Counted from the stretch's first letter, positions 1 to 12,930 are shown. The stretch is 64,000 nt of DNA from Silurus meridionalis (GCF_014805685.1 NC_060892.1:16032490-16096489); one strand, 5' to 3'. Made by a program: numbers and translations. Notes: generated from the sequence alone by a model not told the origin.

Positions 1-345
1 TCATGCTCTAAGTTGAGTTTGGTTTCACTAATAATAAACATACATTTGCATAAAACATCCATATTTCTGCATGTCCATGATGCTTAGAGTATTAAAAACA
101 TAAAGTATTAATATATAGTACACTTAGAACAAATAGAAATGTGCGATTAAGTTGTGATTAAATATTTGAAACGATTGACAGGCCTGATATTAATATGACC
201 AGTTACCAGTGTAACACTAAAAAAGGTAGTAGTAATGGCTACTTTTTACTTAAGTACATGTCAGAGTACTTTACTTTAACTTGAGTAAAAGTATAGTAAG
301 AACTTCAACTTTTACCAGAGTATTAAAAAAAAATGAGTTTTGAGA
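1..345. mobile_element. hAT-like MITE, left part (window starts inside it)
   Basis: Shares wording with 57910-58320 and 24410-24490: the run from 'ggtttcactaataa' through 'gcataaaacatcc', then 'cgattgacagg', then the ACTTAAGTA/TTGAGTAAAAGTA segment. No coding capacity. It resumes at about 2005 after an RTE insertion and ends near 2085 in GTGTGTACTTTTGCCAGC. The hAT assignment rests on terminal wording alone. Confidence 0.55.
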
Positions 346-2004
346 AGAAAAATTAGAGGAGGAAGATGTCTACAGAGACAAAAGGGAAAGGAGAAGTGTA
401 GGAGAGTGGAGGTTAGGGTGGGTACTTAAAATGTTGGTACTATGACTGGTAAAGGGAGAGAGGGTGCTGATATGATGGAGAGGAGAAAGGTAAGTAAGTA
501 AGGGAGTAAGGCCAGGAACATTGGAGAGGTGTTTAAACTGTTCTATCATGGTGTGGATGGAAAGAGAAATGGTGTAGGGGTGATTCTGAAGGAAGAGTTT
601 AGTAAGAGTGTAGGGGAGGTGAAGAGAGTTTCTGATAGGGTGATAAACATGAATCTGGAAGTTAAAGGGGTGATGATAAATGTCATCAGTGCCTGTGCAT
701 CACAAGTAGGTTGTAAGATGGAGGAGAAGGAATGGAGTGAGTTAGATGAGGTGGTAGAAGATGTACCTAGGAATGAAAGATTGTTGATTGGGGCGGACTT
801 TAATGGGCATGTTGGTAAAGGGAACAGAGGTGATGAGGAGGTGATGGGTGGGTATGGCCTTAAGGAGAGGAATGTGGAAGGGCAGATGGTGGTAGAGCAC
901 AGGGTGACATATAAGAGTGGAGAAGGTTCAAGGAACAAAGGTGGGCTATGTTCTATTCATTAGATGCAACCTGAAGGAGATTGGAGACTGTAAGGTGTTG
1001 GTGGGAGACAGTGTAGCTAGACAGCATCGGATAGTGGTCTGTAGGATGGTTTTGGAGGTGAAGAAGAAGAGGAGGAGTGTGAGGACTGAAAGAAGAATAA
1101 GATGGAGGAAACTGAAGGAGGACGACTGTAGTGTGAGATTCAGTGAAGAGGGCAGACAGGGGCTCGGTGGTGGTGAAGAGGTGCTGAACGCTTGGGCAAT
1201 TACTGCAGAAGTGAGAGGGAGACAGCTAGAAAGGTACTTGGTGTGACATCTGGAAATAGAAAGTAAGATAGACAAAGAGACGTGGTGGAATATGGAAGTG
1301 CAGGAAAGCATAAGGAGAAAGAGGTTGGCAAAACAGAATTGGGATCGACAGAGTGAGGAGTACAGTAGGCAGGAGTACAAGGAGATGCCGCAGCAGGTAA
1401 AGAGGGATGTGGCGAAAGCCAAGGAAACGGCATATGAGGAGAGGTTTGAGAAGTTGGACACTAAGGAAGGAGAAAAGGATTTATACCTGAAATCAACAGT
1501 GCAAAGTAATGCAGAGTGTGTTAGAGAAGTGAAGAAAAGAGTGCAGGCAGGGTGGAGTGGGTGGAGAAAAGTGGCAGGATTGATTTGTGATAGGAAGGTA
1601 TCTGCAAGAGTAAAAGGAAAAGTTTATAGGATTGTGGTATGTTTTATAGTTTAGAGACAGTGGCATTAGTAAAAGACAGGAATGGAGCTGGAGTTAGCAG
1701 AGCTGAAGATGTTGAGGTTTTCAGTGGGAGTGACGAGGATGGACAGGATTTGAAACGAGTTTATTAGTGGGACAGCACATGTAGGACGTTTTGGAGACGA
1801 GGTGAGGGAGGCGTGACTGAGATGATTTGGACATGTGCAGAGGAGGGACATGGGGTACATCGGTAGGAGAATGCTGAGGATGGAGCCACAAGGAAGAAGG
1901 AAAAGAGGAAGACCAAGGAGGAAATTTATGGATGTGGTGAGGGAAGACATGCAGGTAGTTGTTTTGAAAGATCTCTAATGGGATCAGCCAAAAGAAGAAG
2001 AAGA
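346..2004 (+). mobile_element. RTE-type LINE, internally deleted and frame-damaged
   Basis: Plus-strand frames give endonuclease wording (GVDGKRNGVGVILKEEFSKS, ERLLIGADFNGHVGKGN) at 529-963. Connector wording follows (SVARQHRIVVCRM near 1010-1045, RKRLAKQNWDRQSEEYSRQE near 1316-1375, LDTKEGEKDLYLKS), then the family's C-terminal wording (RWFGHVQRRDMGYIGRRMLR, RRKRGRPRRKFMDVVREDM near 1815-1955). Around 1505-1545 the text jumps from before the reverse transcriptase to after it, so that domain is missing. Frameshifts and stops interrupt the rest. The 3' end is the GAAGAAGAA tail typical of this family. The endonuclease part is often annotated in fish genomes as craniofacial development protein 2-like; it is a retrotransposon relic. 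Confidence 0.85.
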
Positions 2005-2085
2005 ATTTTAAAACATGAGTATCTGTACTTCTACTTATGTGAAGGATGTGTGTACTTTTGCCAGCTCTGCCTGGTATGATGACTC
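2005..2085. mobile_element. hAT-like MITE, right end
   Basis: Resumes the element of 1-345: GTATCTGTACTTCTACTTA, then GTGAAGGATGTGTGTAC. The same order occurs at 58283-58325. Confidence 0.5.
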
Positions 2086-2144
2086 ACATTTTCTTTGAGA
2101 TAATGTGGACAGTCAGGTGCGTGTGCATCATTTAACTAAGTAAG

Positions 2145-2590
2145 AGATAGCACTAGGATTCACTATGAAAAGAAAGCGGGTCGAGAAAAAAAGTGTGATG
2201 CATTGTGTGATGAACAAACGTATGCATGTTACTTTGGCACGTATCACCTACCAAAACACTGTTGTAAACCAAGTACACCTCTTCATTGTAATGATGTTTC
2301 CTACTGACCACAGCCTCTTTTAGCAGGATAACACTCCCTGCACATGCACACTGCAAAAAACTTGTTGAGGAATGGTTTCAGAAACATGGCTCAGGGTGTT
2401 GTCTCTGCCTCCAAATTCCGTTGATCTCAATACAGTTGAGCAACTGTGGGGACTTATCCGTGGGGACCCCATCTCACAACTTAAATTGCTATCTGTTGTT
2501 AATGCCTTGTTGTCAGATAGAAGTCATGTGGAGTTCAGCCCTCCTACCATTTTATGCAGGTAGTTTTAACATTATGGCTAAGCAATGTAT
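2145..2590 (+). mobile_element. Tc1/mariner transposase relic, C-terminal part
   Basis: Recognisable wording: QQD-like 'agcaggataacactccctgc', then PPNSVDLNTVEQLWGLI, a degenerate form of the DDE-family SPDLNPIEHLWD motif, and an end of the 'gcaggtagttttaacattat' type. Frames are broken. The same family recurs at 19770-20095. Confidence 0.7.
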
Positions 2591-2980
2591 ATCATTGTGT
2601 TAAGATCATGGTTTCTGTCAAGTTTCTGTCTGGTAAGATTTCGGTAAATTTAACCGCAGACCATTACTTAGTAACATTACTCTGAGGAAAGAAAATTGTT
2701 CACTTTAAGAAACTTTGCACTTTCAGACAGTTACTCACTCGTCTCTGTTTATCATTTATCACAAAATCCATTTACTCCCTCAAGTCTGATAAAATGGATA
2801 AGGTATAAGAAAATGTGTCCACTGAGCAACAGTTGAACTTTTTGTTCGTTCATGACTTCTTGGCCAAATATATGCATCTTCTTTTTGAAAGTTAATCAAT
2901 TTGAGCAACTCAAACTAAGATATTTCAAGTTTTTCCACTTATAAAGAACGGAGCAATTCCTATTATATTGTATGAAATAG

Positions 2981-3643
2981 AGTAAAGTATTTGATCACCT
3001 ACTAAACAGCAAAAATTCTGTCTCTCACAGACCTGTTAGTTTGTCTTTAAGAAGCCCTTCTATCCTCAACTCATTACCTGTATTAATTGCACCTGTTTGA
3101 ACTTGATACCTGTATAAAAAATACCTGTCCACACATTCAATCAATCAGACTCCAACCTTTCCACTTTGGTCAAGACCAAAGAGCTGTCTAAGGACACTAG
3201 GAACAAAATTGTAGATGGGCTACAGGTCAATTGGGATGGGCTACAGGTCAATAGGCAAACAGCTTGGTGAAAAGGCAACAACTGTTGGCACAATTATTAG
3301 AAAATGGAAGAAATTCAAGATGACTGTCAATCTCCCTTGGACTAGGGCTCCATGCAAGACCTCGTCTCGAGGAGTACCAATGATCCTGAGAAAGGTGAGG
3401 GATCAGCTTAGAACTACACAATAGGACCTGGTCAATGACCTGAAGAGAGCTGGGATCACAGTCTCAACAGTTACCATTAGTAACACACTTAAAAAATCAT
3501 ACAATGTGATTTTCTGTATTTTATTTATATTTTAGATTCTGTCTCTCACAGTTAAGGTGTACATATAATGAAAATTACAGATGTTTGTAAGTGGGAAAAC
3601 TTGAAAAATCAGCAGCGTATCAAATACTTATTTGCCCCACTGT
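2981..3643 (+). mobile_element. Tc1-like element, internally deleted
   Basis: The right end reads 'gtatcaaatacttatttgcc', then 'ccactg', and the left end begins with 'agtatttgatcacc', a shortened inverted copy. Inside (3170-3424) is the transposase N-terminus, [18 protein letters not shown], then [18 protein letters not shown] and [15 protein letters not shown], the HTH DNA-binding part. The catalytic part is absent. A 21-base duplication repeats MGYRSIG. Confidence 0.82.
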
Positions 3644-4138
3644 ACATATGACAAAAATGGTCAAAAACAACAATTAGTAAACAAACATTATTGAAGATTA
3701 TTCTTAAAAAAATATTTGAAAATTGATGACAATGATTAATTAACTTAAAGATTGTCAGAAGCATCTTAAACTGTACGTAATATTTTATCTCAACATATAT
3801 GTTCAGATTTATGTTATGTTTTTAATTTCAATTAAATTAAATGTTCCTCACTTTTAATGAAAGTAGTTCATCTGCAAAGCTGTCTGAGGATGAATGAGTT
3901 GTTAGTAGTACCAAGGAATTCCATTGTAAGCTAAAAAGTCGGTGGTGAGAAAGAGAAAGATAGACATGAAATAATAGCTTTTTGATTACTACAGTACATT
4001 GTATTAGAACCAAATATAAACATAACACCACTCAGTGATGTTATGTGGCTGTATTTAAAAATATTATCTAATAACATGGCTGAGCAGACAGTCTAATTCT
4101 TTAACTAAAAAAAAACATAAAAAAAAATGTTGTGTGTG

Positions 4139-4209
<71 letters not shown>

Positions 4210-5289
4210 ACAAACACAAAAAATTAAAGACTAGTTTTGTGGTAATGACGTCATAGTGCTGAGTGGTGAGTAACCCTCTCTGGAAGGAGGCAACAGATGA
4301 CCAACGGGGAGACAAGAGAAACCATGTTGGATTTGGCATCAGTCCTGGTGTCTCTGGTGGTGAAGAAAAGCACACACACAAAACAACACAGATTAAAGAG
4401 CACCAGTCAAATTATTTAATTATAATATTATTATAAATATTATAAATATTATTTATAAATTCATTGTTCTCTTCTTGCCATTGTTTAAGATAGACAGAGC
4501 TATGTAGGGCATTATTTTAATGTAAGTTGTTATATATATATATTAGCTATGAAGTTACATCTCAAATCTTTTTAAAACCCAAAGTGCTACTTTCTTCACT
4601 TTTTCTGTACATCCAGCCTAATAACCTGTCAATTACTAGCACAAGTTTTCTAAGCAGTCATACAGGAAGTGGCCTTTGTTAGTACTTCCTGACAAATCAA
4701 TTACCAATTGCTTTGGTATATGATATGCTGTTAAAAATTCATCATTTAGAAATCATAAATATTGTTTTTACTTGCTAAAATGGTGATTAATTGCTGTTTT
4801 AAAAAATATGAGTTCTGTTAATTGTAGTCATTTTTCATTTTAATTAAAAATGAAAGGAATTTTAGCGACCTGATCAGATGTCTCTGGTCCATTGTTCGTT
4901 ATCTCTGGTCAGAATTCACAATTTCGCAATTCATGACCAATGATTGCATGAAGTGCAGAGTATACAGACCATTGTGTTTACTTCTGCTATGTGTTCTTAC
5001 ACCAGTTTCAGGCCATCCTCCTCGTACTCAATTCCAGGATGACAATCGGAATTTGGTTGTCATCCAGCCAGTGGTGTTTGTCTAGAGGATTTTTTGGTCA
5101 TGACATACAATTTTAAACAGAGTAGGGTTGTGTAAGGACACAAAAGCAGCTGTGTTTGGTGCGTTGGAACGTGTCTTCACCCTCAAACTTATTCCCTTTC
5201 ATATTCACTTAGTCAGAATCCTAAATTTCTTCTATTTATTAGAAGTGGATATGACAAACTAATTAAGGAGCTACTTTTGTTATGTACTT
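3644..5289. other. A/T-rich sequence without recognised gene
   Basis: Contains the (AT)n tract at 4139-4206 and nothing else I can assign. The open frame at 4064-4381 is mostly a translation of the AT repeat. Confidence 0.5.
4139..4206. repeat. (AT)n microsatellite
   Basis: About 34 perfect AT units. Confidence 0.98.
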
Positions 5290-5513
5290 TATGTACATTA
5301 CCAATCTGTCATTATACTCTGTATATTGTGTTCTTATTTTATCCTTATTGTCTAAATTTATAATATTGCCTGTATAGTCTGTATTCTTTTGTATAGTCTA
5401 AGCTAAATGAGTTAAATGTGTTATTTATACTTTCGAGAGTCACCAACATCTACAACCAAATTCCTTTTGTGTGTCAACACACTTGGCCATTAAACCTGAT
5501 TCTGATTCTGACT
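5290..5513 (+). mobile_element. LINE 3' tail, L2/CR1-type
   Basis: Ends 'caacacacttggccattaaa' then CCTGATTCTGATTCTGA, the characteristic 3' end with a short CTGATT repeat found on many fish LINEs. No coding part is preserved. Confidence 0.65.
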
Positions 5514-7799
5514 TGTCATCAGCTTCAGTGATTTTTAAAAGATCTTTACACATCATTGTAATTATTGTTGTTCAGATTTTTGTTGAGGACAACATCTGTT
5601 TGAAATGCTTCATGTATCAATTTCAGGCATGTTCAATTCTTATTTAAAACCTATTTACACTAAACTTTGCATAATAAGCAATTATTTTAATTGTGATTAT
5701 ACTCTAAATAGTAAATACAAATCACATTGTTATAGTTTGATATTAAACTATTTTTTACATGTTACCTTCTCTGATTTCACATCAGTAACACACATGACGG
5801 CAGCATACTGTACAAGGTGACTTCATTAATTATCTGAAAGAAACAGAGGCAGCACAGCCAACGTAGATGTTACAAGAAATGTTAAATGTGTACAAGAGAT
5901 GTAGGATACATGCTGCAACCATCTTGCCTGGATGTGTATTCAGGGGAAAAGGCAGCACAGGCTTACATCACACATTTTTATGCTTTATACAGTTGTCGTT
6001 TTCATTACCATGAAAAGGAAAAGATGTATTTTGAGCAATTTATGGCCCTTTTGGCATTCTTTTGTATTTTATGCGCACTTTTTTGAAAGTGTCTAACCAC
6101 TAGATTCTACATCTGATTACATCAATTAACCAGAAAATCTCATTTTTGAGACTTCTACCTGGTGATATTTTTCATTACATTGTAACTTTGCAATAATCTG
6201 AAACATTATAACATCTATCAGAATGTATTTAATCATGTGGTTTAGGGTAAATTAGGAGTCCAATCACATTGTATTATTTAATTGAAATTTGTTTTTAACA
6301 ATAAAGAGGTAAAAATCTTAAGAATAGATAGAGCACAAAAGTTTATAAAAATAATTATACAAATAAAAAGCATAAGCAAATAATAGACAATGTGCATTCT
6401 CTTTGCGTTGTCTATATCCTCGAACAATAGATCTACTATTTTAATGAGAATTGAACATGTATGTCAAGAAATTCATTTACTTTTATTTCACTTTAAAGGA
6501 CAACAAACAATTAAAATCTCACAAATCTACCATCTGATCTACACCACTCAACACCTTTTTCCAGGCGTTTTCAATCCCAGGATTCTTAGACTTGCCTTTA
6601 TGAACACACACACACACTGACACATGTGTGTGTACTGGCTCCAGGAGCCAGAGATGGATTGGGCTGAGGGATCACATGGGGGAACAGGGTTTTGGCAGCA
6701 CCATGATGGTGGAGTCAGACAGAGACCTTGTGCACACCTGATCATATACAGAGACCCCTGGGGGACAAAGCCGCAAAAATGAAAGTGGGGCTCCATTCAG
6801 GACAGTACTTTTCCACTACTTTAAAGTGGTGTAATTTTAAAGGACTATGCTGCAATAATAATGCAGAAATAGAAGCAAATAAGCAAGGAGCAAATGAGCA
6901 AAAACAATTCATTATTTGTAAAATGATAAAAAAAAATCAGAAAAACCTTTAGTTAAAATATTTCCAAAAACATTACAGTACAAGGTCCTCATCACCATCA
7001 TCTACTTTTTTTTCTGCTGTTTTTCTTCCTTTGTCCTAGGGTGTCTATCACAAAGCCCATAAAACCTGCCCAAAATTGGCAAGTTGGGAAGTTTATAGTC
7101 ATTACTTTTGAACCTTTTATTTAAAAAAACTGGGTCAAGATGAGTTCAACAAAACCTAAGACATCAGGGTTTTTTCTTCTTCTCCTATAGATTTTATGTA
7201 ATTGTCAAATTTAGCAAAATAATTTTGAAGGCTCTAAAACAATTGCGATAACAGGCCAATGAATCGGACAGCAATGCAACCAAACAGGAAGTGAGGCGCT
7301 TTTTTTGAGAACTTTTAATACTGCTAAAAAGCTTGCTATGCTTCATTTTGAGGCCTTGAGTTTAAAAAAACTGATCTCCTCTAATATGGTGACAAAAAAA
7401 ATGTAAAAAAAAAACAAACAAACAAACAAACAAACAAAAAAAAAAGGCTGTGTGGGTGTATAGTATCTCGGCAATGTTTTTAGGTACTACTCCGAAATAT
7501 AAAAAAAAAAAAAGTTCACTGACTATGCCAGTTTATTTTTCCCTACACTTTACATTTTTTTTTTTTACTAAATTGAAATCTTGAATTCATTTGCATTATA
7601 GCTCTGCTTTCTTGTTATTCATTCGGCAGCAATTTAGCGAGTCTGTGAATGTGTGTTTCATAGAATGTGGCTGCTTGGCCCTCAAAAATGTTGATTGCAA
7701 CTGTAATTATTATCAAAAAGTTAATGATTTAAATTTTTAAGATTATTCCTCGTCTGGGTAATAGGTTTTTGTCTTACTATAGTATTTTAAAATTAAAGT
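5514..7799. other. Intergenic sequence without recognised gene
   Basis: A/T-rich with an A-rich (CAAA)n patch near 7412-7445. Short open frames show no family wording. Confidence 0.5.
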
Positions 7800-10290
7800 A
7801 TTCGACGAGTATTCACTGCTGGTGGCGAGGCATCGCCCTGAGTAGGTCTGGGACCAGCCCCGAGGGATTGGGGCTGTTAGCCCTGCCACAAGATGTGTTT
7901 TGGGGTGCAGCCACCCTCCAGCGGATGTCTCCTTTAATTTCCGCCCGAGAGATTGCGGCGGATGGAGAAGACCCGCCACCTCTCCGGAGGTTCCAACGGC
8001 TGCAGGGCATTGCTCCAGCCACTATGGAGGGTCAGATGCCAGCCATGAGTGGCTGCCATGCCAGCATCAAGATATCGTTCTCGACCAGCATGAAGGAGCT
8101 GGGGTTAAGACTGAACGCAGGAAAGAGTGTGCTTCTCCGTTGCTCCGTTGACCGTGTTGCGGGCAGAATTGTCTCTCGCCCAGATCGCAGCCATTCTCAA
8201 AGCAGTTGGGAAAGTGAGAGAAGGTCAACCACTTTCTGTGTGGCAGTTCCAGAGGCTGCTGGGTCTCATGGTGGTAGCGTCCAACGTGCTCTCACTTGGC
8301 CTCCTCCATATGAGACCCCTTCATTGGTGGGTCAGAGACAGAGGGTTCTCCCAAGGGGGCAGCCCACTCTGTACTATCAGGGTTTCGAAGCGATCTCTTC
8401 ATACCTTAGATATATGGTGGGAACATGCGTTCCTGTCTCAAGGCCCCATCTTGGGAGCACCTTGTCATCGCATAACGCTAACCACAGATGCAACCCTCAT
8501 GGGGTAAAAAGTGGTCATGAGTGGCCGCTCGGCCTAAGGTTGGTAGGACGAGCTACATCGTTCATAGCACATAATCTGCCTGGGGATGATGGCTGTGCTT
8601 ATGGTGCGCCAACACTTCCTCTGAGACCTGAGAGGTCACCACGTGCTGGTCCGTGTGGACAACACGTTGGTGGTCTCATACATTAACCACCAGGAGGGTC
8701 TTCGGTCTCGCCCCCTGTACAGGCTGGTGCGCCGGATCCTCCTGTGGTCCGAAGGGATACTCCTCTCAATGAGAGCCATTCACATCCCGGGCTGGTTAAA
8801 TTGGACCTCGCACTGTCCCCTCCGGTTCTCTCTTTCTCACCCGGCCCCACTGGGGCTGGATGCCATGGTGCAGACATAGCCATCTGTATGCCTTCAATCC
8901 CATCATGCTGCTCCCAGGAGTTCTAGATAGAATCTCCCAGGAGGGAGTACGTCTCCCCCTGGTGGCACCCCATTGGCTGGGCAGACCATGGTTTGTGGAC
9001 CTGCTGTCCCTCCTTGAGGGACCTCCTTGGGAAATTCCTCCCAGGATGAATCTCCTCTCGCTGGCCGAGAGTTATGGAAGCTATGGCTATGGCCCCTGAG
9101 GGAGCGCGGTTTCTAGAGGCTGGTCTCTCTACTGAGGTAGTTGCTAGATGGCAGCTGTTCCCAGTTGGACCCAGTCAATTGCCCAGTTGGGTCAGTTCTG
9201 GAGTTCTTACATGGACAGTTTGCAAAAAAGTTGGCCATGTCCGCTATTACGGCTTATTGTACACCGCCAGCAAGGCAGTTCCTAGGGAAACACCCTCTTG
9301 TGACACGTTTCCTGCACAGCACTTGGAGGCTGAGGCCCAGGTTACGATCCAGAGTGCCTGTCTGGAATTTGGCCATCGTACTGGCGGTTCTGTCTGAGCC
9401 TTTTGCCGTGGTGGCCCTTAGGTACCTGTCAGATAAGATCGCCTTCCTTTTGGCTATATCCTCCCTTAAAAGATTCGGGGACCTACAGGCCCTGTACTGT
9501 GGCGCCTTCGCTCCTGGAGTTTACCCCTTGCAGGCATTCTGCCCACCTCCCTTTCTAGTTTGAGATAAAGAGAAGCAGAATCGCCTGTGTCCATTGCGAG
9601 CACTGGATTCGTACTTTCACAGGACAAGTCCTTGGAGGAGGTCGGAGCAACTGTTTGTCTGCTATGGGCCTCTGAGAGCAGACTCTCAGTAGATGGATTG
9701 TGGATGCGATTTAAAATGGTTACGAGTCCTCTGGTCTTCCTACTCCATTCGGAGTTAGGGCTCATTCGACCCGGAGTATGGTGCCCCTGCGGGACATATG
9801 TGACGCTGCAGGTTGGTCCACCCCGTTGACCTTTGTCAGGTTTTATGATCTCGACTTCAGAGCCACTCCTGGCTCCTCTGTCCTGCACGCTGGTGTTGCC
9901 CAGACACTCTAGGCAGGGACTGGTCAGTATGGTGCGATATACTTGTTCCCAAAGCGTTTCGACGCAGCGCGAGTTCCTGAAAGGTAACATCTCTGGGTGA
10001 CGGATGTAACCCTAGATCCCTGATGGAACGAGACGCTGCGTCTCGGGCCATACTCCCTGCATCCCTGTAGGTGCTTACCTTCACCTTTCTCAGAAGCTAA
10101 TGCCGCTACCACCGCTCCGCCGTTTTGTAGCTTCTTGGTTTGCGCAACGTTGCCCGCCGATGACGTCACAACTTGCCTATTGGCCGGATTTTAGATGTGA
10201 TTCAGAGCATGGACAACACGGGGCATTTCCAAAGCATTTCGATGCAGCATCTCATTCCCTCAGGGAACTAGCGTTACATCCGTAACTTAG
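7800..10290 (+). mobile_element. DIRS1-like tyrosine-recombinase retrotransposon, copy 1 (damaged)
   Basis: GC-rich block on the plus strand. From about 8085 it reads the end of reverse transcriptase (MKELGLRLNAGKSVL), then QFQRLLGLMVVASNVLSLG, then RNase H wording (ITLTTDATLMGWG near 8470-8507; GHHVLVRVDNTLVVSYINHQ near 8635-8694), then the tyrosine recombinase (ALRYLSDKIAFLLAISSLKR near 9414-9475; 'GVRAHSTRS' near 9750-9780 with CDAAGWSTPLTFVRFYDLD to about 9858). RAHSTR supplies the first catalytic Arg and the FVRFYDLD segment the Tyr. Several frameshifts interrupt it. The RT catalytic region is missing; 7800-8050 is related GC-rich sequence I cannot align. Terminal motifs follow at 9935-10045 and 10215-10290. 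Confidence 0.85.
9935..10290. repeat. DIRS1 terminal and complementary repeat region, copy 1
   Basis: 'gttcccaaagcgtttcgacg' and 'cctgatggaacgagacgctg' face each other in opposite orientation, and related wording recurs at 10228-10290 ('tcattccctcagggaactag'). This arrangement of split inverted and internal complementary repeats is typical of DIRS1 ends. The same wording occurs at 16577-16890 and 31975-32110. Confidence 0.7.
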
Positions 10291-11929
10291 AGACGATTTG
10301 CTTTCAGTGAATTCAGGCTAGAACAGTCTCTTTTTTGTTGTTTCTTCAGCACTGTCCATGTTCTACTTCTTTGAATCTAGTTTTTTTGTGTCACTCATGG
10401 AGTACTGTTTTCTATGTCATATCTGTCTTTGTCAGTCGTTCTTTATTGTCTCTTTGTATGTGTTTTGATCATTAAAATGCAATAACAATACCTACAAACT
10501 CCTGCTCTACCTACTTATCTTTTCAGTCCAAACAAACCCACAACATTAAATCATTATTGTTCGTGCACTCCCCCTAGGCACTAGCCTTTTGTGAAAATGT
10601 AACAGTTCTAAATCTTTAAGCCAAAATAATGCAATTTACATTAAATTCATGATTTATTTAATTTAGCATTGATTGATATATCTGGATTGACCTTTAGAGA
10701 TTTGAAAGTTGCCAAAAATCCTGGTTTTAACATTTAACCAAAAATATTGTTCTGTTTTTCTATTAATAAAATTTTCATCCTTTTCAAACAACATTCAAGG
10801 TTTTTTTTTTTCAAAGACCCTGTAATTTTTTCCCCACTGAATTAAATGTTAACTGATGGGCAGCAAACTTCAGAACTGTTGGCACAGTTATGCTGCCATG
10901 TACATGGACATATTTACACAGTCACACCTGACATGTCCATGTTGTTTCTATAAAATGGAATTAAAGCAAATAAATTGTAAATATTAAGTTATGGTGCCTG
11001 ACATCTCACCTCAGGTGAGGCTAAAAACAGAGGCTGAGCCATTTGCTTTCAGACATAAACACAGCCATCATGTGGTAAAAGAGCCACAGCTCAGACACAG
11101 GGAGTCCTTTAAGTTTTTTAACATTAATAAGTTATGTGGAGTGTGAGCAGTGTCCAAGTCTTAAAGGCAAAAAGATCAACAGGAAAAAGTCAGGCAATGT
11201 CCCAGCAGGTTCAAGTGATTTGCAACTCTATAAACTCTTGTAACAGAATTTCTAATCGTTCCACCTGCATAACATTTAAAGAGGTTCAAAAAGTTGTCCA
11301 CATTTGATGAAGCTCCTGAGCAAATGGAAATATTTGTAGAAAGTGACAAACTCTGCTACGTACATGGATCCGAAAACAGAGACATACTAATCATGCTAGC
11401 AGATCATTAAGCTTGCCAAAACCAACTAATCAACTAATAACAAAGAAAAAAGAAAACCATTAAAAAAACATCTTATAAAAGGGAATTTATCAAAAATTCT
11501 AGAGTATCCCAAGTAATTGTATTCATTATAAATTATTTATCTCAAGTAACTATCCCTGTCAACTTATTTAAAAAAAAACTTATCTTGATATTTCAAGAAA
11601 CATATGAAAAACTATTCAGACAGTCCAACAAAAACCTCAACATATCCCAAGGAGATTAAGATAAGATTATCCTAAGTAACATAAAAAGCAACTTAATCCA
11701 AAAGATTTATAAAAGACAAACATCTTCTGAGCAATGTAAAAAAAAAATAAAAATAAAAAAAAACCCCACTCATTCCAAGCAATCTATAACAGAAAAAATA
11801 TATACCTTATCCCAAGTTATCTTAACTCATCCAAAGCAAAATATAAAAAATAAACATCAAATGCAAAAGCAAATATTATTTTTCTTTAATGTACTGCAAA
11901 TAATTTAGCAAAAAAAATTAAAGAAGGAG
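10291..11929. other. Intergenic sequence without recognised gene
   Basis: A/T-rich; no open frame with family wording. Confidence 0.5.
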
Positions 11930-12930
11930 CCACCCAGCAGAGGCATCTGTGGCTCTTGATTTGATTTGATTTGTGCCACTCATGATCGCCCCCCCAACCC
12001 ATGAGGGAGGTATCCGTCATTAACGTTAGGTGACAGTCAATTATTGTCAAGCTGTTCCAGAGACTGCTGGGCCTGATGGCAGCAGTGTCCAATGTGGTTC
12101 CACTTGGCGTCCTGTACATGAGACCCCTTCAGTAATGGCTCAGGACCCGAGTGTTCTTTCAGAGGGGCAATCCACTCCGTACAATCAATGTCACGTGGCG
12201 AGCCCTACGCTTGTTCGATATGTGAAAAGATCCCGGGTTCCTGTCCCAGGGCCCCGTGCTGAAAGTTCCCGGTTGTCACATAACACTAACAATGGATGCT
12301 TCCCTCAAAGGCTAGGGAGCGGTCATGGGTGGCCGCTTCACCCAAGGTCTTCGGGGAGTGCCCTATCTGCTGTGGGCATCAATTGCCTAGAGATGCTGCC
12401 CGTGCTGCTAGCTCTGAAGCACTTCCTTCTAGACCTCAGAGGCCATCATGTGTTGGTCCATTCAGACAACACCTCTGTGGTCTGTTATGTCAACCATCAG
12501 GGGGGTCTGTGCTCTCGCCTTCTGTACATGCTCTAAACAAGGGAGCAGACGCCCTCTTTGAGGCAAGAGCTGAGGCCCGGGGAATGGCAACTCCACCCCC
12601 AAGTGGTGGAGCAGATCTGGGAGAAATTTTACACAGCTCAAGTGGACCTGTTTGAAAGTCAAGAAACGCCACACTGTCTTCTCTGGTTCTCCCTTATTCC
12701 CCCAGCCCCTCTAGGGCTGGATGCCATGTACAGGCATGGCCAAAGCTGCACCTGTATGCCTTCCCTTCTGTCACGCTACTCCTGGGAGTTCTGGACAGGC
12801 AGCCAGGGGGCACAATAGTCCACCCCGGAGCTGGGGAGCCCATGGAAAAAGTCATGTGCCCCAACAAGGGGGACGACATAAAAATGGCACCGCACAAGTG
12901 CTTGGACAACGCATCTCTCTTTTATAAATA
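11930..12930 (+). mobile_element. DIRS1-like fragment, copy 2, with an inverted segment
   Basis: From about 12040 to 12600 the plus strand gives QRLLGLMAAVSNVVPLG..., CHITLTMDASLKG.GAVMGG and GHHVLVHSDNTSVVCYVNHQ, i.e. the RT-RNase H junction and RNase H, with stops. At about 11955-12035 the minus strand gives CHLTLMTDTSLMGWGGDHEW, the same RNase H segment in reverse orientation. Sequence to 12930 is GC-rich and degenerate. The recombinase is not preserved. Confidence 0.75.

Noticed and set aside
546..1461. Minus-strand frames opposite the RTE element
   Set aside because: Shadows of the plus-strand element; the plus strand carries the recognised endonuclease wording.
4064..4381. Open frames rich in IYIYIY, here and at 38788, 40681 and 61465
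   Set aside because: Direct translation of (AT)n microsatellites; no flanking coding similarity.
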